64,000 nucleotides of DNA from Streptosporangiaceae bacterium NEAU-GS5. Its GTDB lineage: Bacteria; Actinomycetota; Actinomycetes; Streptosporangiales; Streptosporangiaceae. Positions 57,560 to 64,000 of the stretch are shown here, one piece after another. A model generated the notes under the pieces. It was given only the letters and a program-made list of their open reading frames with translations, did not search any database and was not told where the DNA came from. A program made the translations under genes and the position numbers. The stretch is from NCBI GenBank assembly GCA_017592665.1, contig JAGFNW010000006.1, positions 124,001 through 188,000 on the forward strand. Reading direction: 5' to 3'. How positions within the stretch are numbered: position 1 is the stretch's first letter; every line of letters starts with the position of its first letter.

Positions 57560-59008
57560 TCAGCCGACCGCGGAAAGGACCAGCTGAGGGGCGAGGGAGA
57601 ACGCCACCGCCACGGCCGCCGTCAGCCCGATGGCGGTGACGACGGCCCGCGATCCGACGCTCGGCGCGCCCTCCGGGCGGCCGGCGAACAGCCGGACGGT
57701 CCATGCGAGGTAGTAGTAGAGGCCGATCACCGTGTTGATCGCCATCACGACCGCGAGCCAGCCGAGACCGCCGTCGACCAGTTCGCGGAACACGACGACC
57801 TTGGCGAACAGCCCCGCCAGGCCCGGCGGCAGCCCGGCCAGGCAGATGAGGAAGAACGCCAGCGCGAGGGCGGCCACAGGGCTGCGCCACACGAGCCCGC
57901 GATGGCTCTCGATCAGCCCGGGGAAGCGGGTCACGACCGCGAAGGCGCCGAGGTTCATGGCGGCGTAGAAGACCAGGTAGGTGACGGACGCGGCCGCGCC
58001 GGAGCCGATGGCGAGCGGAGCGAGGATGTAGCCGGACTGCGCCACCGACGACCAGGCCAGCATGCGCACGGCGTCGCGCTGGCGAAGCGCGAGCACGTTG
58101 CCGACGGTCATGGTCAGCGCCGCGACGATGGCCACGATCGGCGTCCACAGCCACGACTGGTTGGGCAGCGCCTGGGTCAGTATGAGGATCACACCGGCGA
58201 ACCCGGCCGCCTTCGAGATCACCGACAGCAGGGCCGCCACCGGAATGGGCGCGCCCTGATAGACGTCACCGACCCAGAAGTGGAACGGGACGGCGGCCAC
58301 CTTGAACGTGAACCCGGCGAGCACCAGGACCACGCCGACCGCGAGGACCCCCGCGCCGTCACCACCCATCAGCGCCGGCTGCGACACCCCGTCGCGCAGG
58401 TGCGCGGCCAGCAGGTCAAGGTGCACGGATCCGGTCAGGCCGTACAGCAAGGAAACGCCGAAGAGCATGATCGCGGTGGAGACGACCGAGACGAGGAAGA
58501 GCTTGAGCGCGGCCTCGGAGGCTCTGCCGTCGAAGCGGCGCAGCGCCGTGAGCGCGAAGACGGGCAGTGAGACCAGCTCGAGCGAGACGACCAGCATGAT
58601 CAGGTCGCGGGAGGCGGGCAGCAGCACGGCTCCGGTGAGGGTGGACAGCAGCAGGAAATACCACTCGCCTGCGGGGATCCGGCCGCTTGCGAGCTCGCCC
58701 ATGGACAGCAGCACGATCACCGCGCCGGCGGCCAGCGTCAGACCCGCGAAGATCAGCGTGAACCGGTCGAGGACGAACGAGCAGGATTCACTGCCGGCGG
58801 CGCTTCCTGGGATGCAGAAGGTGCCTCTGGTCGTCCCCTGAGCGGCCTGCACGGCTATCACGACGCCTGCGGCGACGATCGCGGCCAGTGTCACGGCGCC
58901 GGACACCCACCGCGAGGGCACGAAGGCGTCCAGCAGCAGGACCAGGCCCGCGGCGAGCGCCAGGACGAGCGGCCCGGCGATGGCCCAGTAGTCGATCGAC
59001 TGAATCAT
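57560..59008 (-). CDS. nuoN: NADH-quinone oxidoreductase subunit N
   Basis: A 482-aa antiporter-like membrane subunit of complex I with about 14 helices. The key lysines lie in LKLFLVSVVSTAIMLFG and FKVAAVPFHFWVGDVYQGAP. It pumps protons together with NuoL and NuoM. ATG 59008 is preferred over 59023. It is the last gene of the leftward nuo operon. Confidence 0.95.
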   Translation of the reverse strand: MIQSIDYWAIAGPLVLALAAGLVLLLDAFVPSRWVSGAVTLAAIVAAGVVIAVQAAQGTTRGTFCIPGSAAGSESCSFVLDRFTLIFAGLTLAAGAVIVLLSMGELASGRIPAGEWYFLLLSTLTGAVLLPASRDLIMLVVSLELVSLPVFALTALRRFDGRASEAALKLFLVSVVSTAIMLFGVSLLYGLTGSVHLDLLAAHLRDGVSQPALMGGDGAGVLAVGVVLVLAGFTFKVAAVPFHFWVGDVYQGAPIPVAALLSVISKAAGFAGVILILTQALPNQSWLWTPIVAIVAALTMTVGNVLALRQRDAVRMLAWSSVAQSGYILAPLAIGSGAAASVTYLVFYAAMNLGAFAVVTRFPGLIESHRGLVWRSPVAALALAFFLICLAGLPPGLAGLFAKVVVFRELVDGGLGWLAVVMAINTVIGLYYYLAWTVRLFAGRPEGAPSVGSRAVVTAIGLTAAVAVAFSLAPQLVLSAVG

Positions 59009-59180
59009 CGGCCCACCGCCCATTCACCATGCGCTCGGCCCGCCATCATCCGATTTGCCGGGATGCTTGCCGGGACCCTTGGCCGGCCTGTCGACAGAGC
59101 TCGGGTCTGCCTCGTGGGCGGCTCGACGGCCCGTCTCCGTGCGCGAGAGATCCCGATCGTCAGGGGGCTGCGCCATGTGG

Positions 59181-60890
59181 TCATGGGCCCACTCCGAGGA
59201 TGAGGTGGACGGCGGGGGCGGTCAGCGACAGCAGGCCCTTGGGCCAGAGGCCGAAGACAAGGGTCAGGGCGACCAGGGGCACCCAGGCGGCAAGCTCGAA
59301 AGGCCGCACGTCGACGCCGACGGCCAGGGTCTCGTCCGGTCGGCCGTGGGTGACGCGGGAGAGCATGACCAGGAAGTAGGCCGCGGTGAGCACGGTGCCG
59401 ATGCCGCCGCAGACCATGAAGACGAGGAACAGCGGCCGGGATTGGCCTGCCCCCGGCTGATAGGCCCCAAGGAGGGCGAGCATCTCCCCCCAGAATCCGG
59501 CGAGCCCCGGCAGGCCGAGCGACGCGATGCAGGCGAAGGTCAGCAGGGAACCGAGATGAGGCAGCCGGGCGAGCATGCCGCCGCCGAGGGCCGTCATGTC
59601 AGCCGTGCCGTAGCGCTCCTTGATGGCGCCCGCGAGGAAGAACAGCAGGCCCGTGATCAGGCCGTGGGCGATGTTGGCGAACAGCGCCGCATTGATCCCG
59701 ACCGGGGTCAGCGTGGCGAAGCCGAGCAGGACGAATCCCATGTGGCCCACGGAGGAGTAGGCGATCATCCGTTTCAGGTCGCGCTGCGCGAGGCAGGCCA
59801 GCGAGCCGTAGATGATGCCGATGACGGCGAACGCCCCCAGCCACGGCGCCAGCGCCGCCGCGCCCTCAGGCAGGACCGGGATGGCGATGCGGGCGAAGCC
59901 GTAGGTGCCCATTTTGAGCAGCACCCCGGCGAGCAGGACGGATCCGACCGTCGGAGCCTCGGTGTGGGCGTCGGGCAGCCAGGTGTGCAGCGGCCACATG
60001 GGGGTCTTGACGGCCAGCCCGAGCCCGATGGCGAGGAAGGCCAGGATCTGCGGCGTCCGAGCGATGCCCGCGCCGTGGCGCGCCGCCAGCTGGACCATGT
60101 CGAGCGTGCCGGTCTGGGCGTAGATGACCAGCAGGCCGAGCAGCAGCACGGCCGAGCCGAGCAGGGTGTAGAGGATGAACTTGATCGCGGCCGCCCGGCG
60201 GTCGTGGCCGCCCCAGATGGCGATCACGAAATACATCGGGATGAGCACGACCTCGAAGAACACGAAGAAGAGCAGGAGGTCGAGCGCGAGGAAGGTGCCG
60301 ATCATCCCGATCTCGAGCACCAGCAGCGCGAACGCCAGCGCGCGTGGGCGCGGGGTGGTCTGCCCGGCGAGGTAGCCGAAGCAGAGGAAGGTGAGCAGCG
60401 CCGTCAGCACGACGAGCGGCAGCGAGATGCCGTCGACGCCGAGGTGGAAGCGCAGGTCGAGGCCGGGGATCCAGGCCAGGTTGGTTTCGAGCTGCATGCG
60501 GCCCGCGGACCCGTAGTCGAAGACCGCCGCGAGGACGATGGACAGAACGAGGGTCAGCCCTGATGTGACCAGCCCGATCCTCGTCGCGGCCCGACTGCGG
60601 TCGGACGCCCGTGCCGAAGATGGCGTCGGCTCGATCCCCGAAGCAGGCGCCGCCACGAGGGATGGGGATGGCGTCGGCTCGGTCACTGGAGCAGGCGACT
60701 CCGCCAGTGCCGGGGACGGCGTCGGCTCGGTTCCAGGAGCAGGCGGCTCCGCGAGGGCCGGGGATGGCGGCTGCTCGATCTGCGAAGCCGCCGTTGCAGG
60801 GGCCGGGGTTTGGGTTGAGGGGCGGCCCGCGAGCAGGGCCAGGGTGCCGAGGCCGGGCACGGCCAACAGTGCGATCAGGAGCCAGTTCAT
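59181..60890 (-). CDS. nuoM: NADH-quinone oxidoreductase subunit M with repeat insert
   Basis: A 569-aa antiporter-like subunit [59 protein letters not shown] (lysine channel) and AYSSVGHMGFVLLG. After the first helix, residues 39-102 form an insert of four 16-residue repeats (for example EPTPSPALAESPAPVT), which other NuoM proteins lack. ATG 60890 overlaps the nuoL stop by 4 nt. Confidence 0.95.
   Translation of the reverse strand: MNWLLIALLAVPGLGTLALLAGRPSTQTPAPATAASQIEQPPSPALAEPPAPGTEPTPSPALAESPAPVTEPTPSPSLVAAPASGIEPTPSSARASDRSRAATRIGLVTSGLTLVLSIVLAAVFDYGSAGRMQLETNLAWIPGLDLRFHLGVDGISLPLVVLTALLTFLCFGYLAGQTTPRPRALAFALLVLEIGMIGTFLALDLLLFFVFFEVVLIPMYFVIAIWGGHDRRAAAIKFILYTLLGSAVLLLGLLVIYAQTGTLDMVQLAARHGAGIARTPQILAFLAIGLGLAVKTPMWPLHTWLPDAHTEAPTVGSVLLAGVLLKMGTYGFARIAIPVLPEGAAALAPWLGAFAVIGIIYGSLACLAQRDLKRMIAYSSVGHMGFVLLGFATLTPVGINAALFANIAHGLITGLLFFLAGAIKERYGTADMTALGGGMLARLPHLGSLLTFACIASLGLPGLAGFWGEMLALLGAYQPGAGQSRPLFLVFMVCGGIGTVLTAAYFLVMLSRVTHGRPDETLAVGVDVRPFELAAWVPLVALTLVFGLWPKGLLSLTAPAVHLILGVGP
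60585..60776 (-). repeat. 48-bp tandem repeat within nuoM
   Basis: GCGTCGGCTC (plus strand) recurs at 60623, 60671 and 60719, exactly 48 bp apart, marking units of 16 codons. Four protein units occupy residues 39-102 and the fourth is degenerate. The in-frame repeat encodes a Pro/Ala/Glu-rich loop. Confidence 0.8.
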
Positions 60891-62773
60891 CCGAGGACCA
60901 CCGCCCCTACCGCGATCAGCAGGACTCCGGCGAGCAGGCCGGTCACATAGAGCTGGGCGTTGCCGTTCTGGGCGAGCCGCACGAAGCGGGACAGGCCGAG
61001 TGTGGCGCGGCCCGAGCCGCGGACCGCGCCGTCGACCAGCGTCGCGTCGGTGTGGACGACGCCCTGGGCCAGCCACAGCACCGGCCGGACGAACACCATC
61101 GCATACACCGTGTCGAGGTAGAACGCCCGCGCGCATGGGCCGTAGAAGGGGCCGAGCAGGCGGGCCGGATCACGGGTGGGGGCGCTACGCCAGAAGGCGT
61201 AGACGACGCCGGCGCCGAGCAGCGCGATGACCAGGTCGATGGCGGCCGACCCCAGGTCGAGCTCGACGACCGAGGTCCAGCCGAGCGCGAGCGCAGGAAT
61301 GGCGAGGATGCCGATGGGCCAGAGCATCGACGGCGGGGCCTCACGGCCGTCGAAGACATGCGCGGTGCCGGGCTCGGGCTCCGGCAGGGCTTCCACCTGG
61401 GTCGGGCCGAAGAACGTGCGAAGCCATGCGCGCGTCGCGTAGGCGCCGGTCACGCCGACCGTGACGAGGGCCGATGCGTAGAGCAACAGCTGGGCGGCGT
61501 CGGTGAGGCGGGCGTGCTCGACGGCGGCGATGACCGCGTCCTTGCTGAAGAAGCCGCTGGCGGGAGGCAGGCCCATGAGCGCGGCGAAGCCGATCGTCAT
61601 GGTGACGAACGTGAGCGGCATGGCGGCGCGCAGCCCGCCCATGCGGCTCATCAGGTTGGACCCGACGTGGTGGATGACCGCACCCGCGCACAGGAACAGC
61701 AGCGCCTTGAAGGCGCCGTGCGTGGTCAGGTGGAAGATCGCGGCCTCGTCGGATCCCGCGGCGAGCGCGGCGGCCATGTAGGCCAACTGGCTGATGGTCG
61801 AATAGGCCAGCACGCGTTTCAGGTCGTCTTGCGCGAGGGCGGCCAGGGCGGCGCCGAGCATGCCGAGCGCGGCCGACACCGCGAGCACGTCGCGGGTGGG
61901 CTGCGCGGCAAGGAACAGCGGATAGAGCCGGGCGACGATGAAGATGCCGGCCGCGACCATGGTCGCGGCGTGGATGAGGGCGCTGATGGGCGTCGGGCCG
62001 GCCATCGCGTCGGGCAGCCAGGTGTGCAGCGGGACCTGGGCGCTCTTGCCCGCGACGCCGGCGAGCAGCAACAGGGTCGCGGTGACGACGGTCGCGGTCG
62101 GCAGCTGCGCGGCGAGGATGTCGGAGATGCGGAAGCTCTTGGCGGCCATGCCCAGCGTGAAGATGCCGAACAGGAAACCGACGTCGCCGAGCCGCGTCAC
62201 CAGGAACGCCTTGACGGCCGAGCGCGAGTTGGCCTTCTCCTCCCACCAGTGCCCGATCAGCAGGTAGGAGCACAGACCCATGACCTCCCAGCCGACATAG
62301 AGGACAAGAAGGTCGCCCGAGTAGACCACCAGCAGCATGGCGCTGGTGAACAGGCTGATGAAGGCGCTGTATGACGGATAGCGGGAGTCACCGTGAAGGT
62401 AACCCACCGAATACACCTGAACACCCAGTGCGACCACGACCACAAGGATGCCAACGAGCACCGACAATCCCGTGACCGCCAGCCCCACCGAAATCGGCAC
62501 GGCCCCCGTGTCGACCACCGTGAGCTGGCCCGACGCCTCCGCAGGAAACCAGGAGTCCCAGAAAGCGCCCGTGCCGTCGCCTTTTGCCGCCTGGACGGCC
62601 AGCCACACCGTGAGTAGGGCGGACCCCGCCGTCGGCAGGATGGCGAACCAGATGGCCCGCGTCGGCACCCCGGCGCGAGCCGAGATCGGGCCGCCGCCGA
62701 CGCGCGACAACAGCAGGCCGCCCGCGGCGCCGAGGAACGGCAGCAGCACGATCAGCGCGGCGATGGTGATCAT
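60887..62773 (-). CDS. nuoL: NADH-quinone oxidoreductase subunit L
   Basis: A 628-aa antiporter-like subunit [41 protein letters not shown] and [15 protein letters not shown] are diagnostic. The C-terminal lateral helix region ends near [19 protein letters not shown]. It overlaps nuoK by 4 nt at its start and nuoM by 4 nt at its end. Confidence 0.96.
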   Translation of the reverse strand: MITIAALIVLLPFLGAAGGLLLSRVGGGPISARAGVPTRAIWFAILPTAGSALLTVWLAVQAAKGDGTGAFWDSWFPAEASGQLTVVDTGAVPISVGLAVTGLSVLVGILVVVVALGVQVYSVGYLHGDSRYPSYSAFISLFTSAMLLVVYSGDLLVLYVGWEVMGLCSYLLIGHWWEEKANSRSAVKAFLVTRLGDVGFLFGIFTLGMAAKSFRISDILAAQLPTATVVTATLLLLAGVAGKSAQVPLHTWLPDAMAGPTPISALIHAATMVAAGIFIVARLYPLFLAAQPTRDVLAVSAALGMLGAALAALAQDDLKRVLAYSTISQLAYMAAALAAGSDEAAIFHLTTHGAFKALLFLCAGAVIHHVGSNLMSRMGGLRAAMPLTFVTMTIGFAALMGLPPASGFFSKDAVIAAVEHARLTDAAQLLLYASALVTVGVTGAYATRAWLRTFFGPTQVEALPEPEPGTAHVFDGREAPPSMLWPIGILAIPALALGWTSVVELDLGSAAIDLVIALLGAGVVYAFWRSAPTRDPARLLGPFYGPCARAFYLDTVYAMVFVRPVLWLAQGVVHTDATLVDGAVRGSGRATLGLSRFVRLAQNGNAQLYVTGLLAGVLLIAVGAVVLG

Positions 62774-63129
62774 GAGGATTCACGCACCTTGGCCTGGCCG
62801 TTGGGGCTCGGTTGCGGAAAATCGGGCTCGGCGAGGTCGCGCAGCCGGTCGACGTCGACCGTACGGCGAGTGCGGAAGACGGCGAGGACGATCGCCAGCC
62901 CGAGCCCCACCTCGGCGGCCGCGATCACGATGACGAACAGCGTGAGCACCTGCCCGCCGTGCAACTGGTCGCGCAGCCACACGTCGAAGGCGACGAGGTT
63001 GAGGTTGACCGCGTTGAGCATCAGCTCGACCGACATGAGCACGAGGATCGCGTTGCGCCGGGCGAGCACGCCGTACACCCCGACCGAGAACAACAGCGCG
63101 GAGATCACCGCCGGATAGACGACGTGCAT
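62770..63129 (-). CDS. nuoK: NADH-quinone oxidoreductase subunit K
   Basis: A 119-aa subunit with three helices and conserved glutamates: [20 protein letters not shown] and [17 protein letters not shown]. The C-terminal tail ([20 protein letters not shown]) is longer than in E. coli. It begins three bases after nuoJ. Confidence 0.95.
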   Translation of the reverse strand: MHVVYPAVISALLFSVGVYGVLARRNAILVLMSVELMLNAVNLNLVAFDVWLRDQLHGGQVLTLFVIVIAAAEVGLGLAIVLAVFRTRRTVDVDRLRDLAEPDFPQPSPNGQAKVRESS

Positions 63130-63132
63130 CGG

Positions 63133-63669
63133 TCACCGCCCTCTGATGTCGGTGCGGGACAGGACGATCGCGCCGATGAGCGCGGCGAGCAGCAGCACCG
63201 ACAGCGCCTCGAAAGGCAGGACCCAGGTGCGGAAGATGCTCGACCCCAGCGGCTTGGCCGCGCCGGCGCCCGGGGTCAGCGGCATGTACGCGTGCCGGAA
63301 CCCGGCGACCAGGACCGACACCAGCACGCCCGCGGTGGCCACGCCGACCACGAGGGCGGCGATCTGGTTGCCCGAGTCGAGGTCGGCCGACCGGCCGATG
63401 GGAGCGCGGGTGAGCATGATGCCGAACAGCAGCAACACCACGATCGCGCCCACGTAGATGAGGATCTGCACCCAGGCGACGAACTCCGCGGTCAACACGA
63501 GGTAGCCGCCCGCGAGGGCGCCGAAGCTGACGACCAGCCACAGGGCGGCGTGCACCAGCTGCCTGGTCGTCACGACGAGCACTGCCGAGCCGACCGCGAT
63601 CACGCCGAGCAACAGGAACACGATCTCCTGCGTTGTCGGGGGCCAGAACGCGGGCGACGCGAAGTTCAC
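63133..63669 (-). CDS. nuoJ: NADH-quinone oxidoreductase subunit J
   Basis: A 178-aa subunit J with five helices; LTAEFVAWVQILIYVGAIVV (about 59-78) is the diagnostic helix with its pi-bulge region. The GTG start (63669) lies 20 bases after a duplicated copy of its own ribosome binding site and GTG. Confidence 0.95.
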   Translation of the reverse strand: MNFASPAFWPPTTQEIVFLLLGVIAVGSAVLVVTTRQLVHAALWLVVSFGALAGGYLVLTAEFVAWVQILIYVGAIVVLLLFGIMLTRAPIGRSADLDSGNQIAALVVGVATAGVLVSVLVAGFRHAYMPLTPGAGAAKPLGSSIFRTWVLPFEALSVLLLAALIGAIVLSRTDIRGR

Positions 63670-63706
63670 GATGGACCCTCCGGTTTCACGATGGATCCTC
63701 CCGTTT
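63667..63706. repeat. 20-bp direct duplication at nuoI/nuoJ junction
   Basis: 63667-63686 and 63687-63706 differ at two positions only. On the minus strand each copy contains a GGAGG/GGAGGG-type site and GTGAA. The upstream copy overlaps the nuoI stop (GTGA), and from its GTG a 7-codon frame (MKPEGPS) ends in a TGA that overlaps the nuoJ start. Confidence 0.8.
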
Positions 63707-64000
63707 CAAGGAACCCGGCGGCCGGATGGCGCGCACATCCCGGCCGGCACGCGGCTCGCGCGCCGGTGTGGCCGCGGCGGCCAGTTCCTTGGGCGGCGGG
63801 GCGCCCGGGTCGTGCGGAGGCGGCGGCGGCACGGTGGCCGCCCACACCCCCAGCTGATCCTTCTCGTGGAGCAGGTTGCGGATGTCGCCATCGGCGTACT
63901 CGAACTCGGGCGACCAGAACAACGCGTCGAAGGGGCACGCCTCGATGCAGATCCCGCAGTACATGCACAGGGAGAAGTCGATGGCGAAGCGGTCGAGGAC
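63686..64000 (-). CDS. nuoI: NADH-quinone oxidoreductase subunit I (3' part)
   Basis: The frame is open to the right window edge and encodes the C-terminal 104 residues of NuoI. The second 4Fe-4S cluster motif [12 protein letters not shown] is visible near the edge. A Pro/Ala-rich tail ([20 protein letters not shown]) extends beyond the usual C-terminus. The gene continues past 64000. Confidence 0.95.
   Translation of the reverse strand, partial: VLDRFAIDFSLCMYCGICIEACPFDALFWSPEFEYADGDIRNLLHEKDQLGVWAATVPPPPPHDPGAPPPKELAAAATPAREPRAGRDVRAIRPPGSLKREDPS

Overview
The window is high-GC, gene-dense DNA with actinobacterial gene families and gene order: rpmG-hadA-hadB-murB beside tRNA-Thr and tRNA-Met, a nuoIJKLMN block, yajQ next to tRNA-Tyr, HtpX, PspC, a gas-vesicle locus of the Streptomyces type, and two large LuxR-type (LAL) ATPase regulators. 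A filamentous actinomycete is likely. A member of the Streptosporangiales such as Nonomuraea is my best guess from gene content, but this is inference.

Layout. 0-2.5 kb: small hypotheticals, a ribbon-helix-helix (RHH) gene with a palindrome over its own start codon, a HAD-like protein, PspC and lipB. 2.5-9.4 kb: an APC permease and a choline-kinase-like phosphotransferase, divergent from a fused FAD oxidoreductase/GcvT enzyme of the dimethylglycine/sarcosine dehydrogenase type, then a PfkB-fold protein lacking the catalytic Asp and a YbhN-type membrane protein. 9.5-12.6 kb: a TetR regulator with twin operators between it and a divergent membrane protein, followed by an MFS exporter. 13.1-14.7 kb: a symmetric array of 41-bp units, a C-rich G-poor leader and a short Rho paralogue. 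14.7-22 kb: secreted protein, SPFH protein plus RHH protein, amidase, two aldehyde dehydrogenases (one a half enzyme) and deoC. 22-26.5 kb: a truncated GTPase-like gene, phased decamer repeats, a small conserved gene and the first LAL regulator. 26.5-30 kb: a second 41-bp repeat locus, a Mn riboswitch with its GDT1-family transporter gene, murB, hadBA, rpmG and two tRNAs.

30-52.7 kb lies between tRNA-Thr and tRNA-Tyr and is accessory in character. It holds secreted and cell-wall genes, a ten-gene gas-vesicle operon with two accessory genes, an RHH-DUF4097-ABC exporter-DUF1707 operon, lectin-like secreted proteins, the second LAL regulator and several decayed genes (TniB-type ATPase, IS21 istA, ricin lectin domain). 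52.7-64 kb returns to conserved genes: yajQ, DinB-like, a secreted propeller protein, PPOX-type protein, htpX, and nuoN to nuoI running off the right edge.

The most unusual material is the 41-bp repeat family. One locus is a perfectly symmetric array around a 34-bp palindrome directly upstream of a degenerate short rho with a rut-like leader. The other locus supplies the stop codons of two convergent genes. Short tandem repeats have also expanded inside or beside several genes (nuoM, the DinB gene, the gas-vesicle SRPBCC gene, the region upstream of the GNAT gene, and the nuoI/nuoJ junction).
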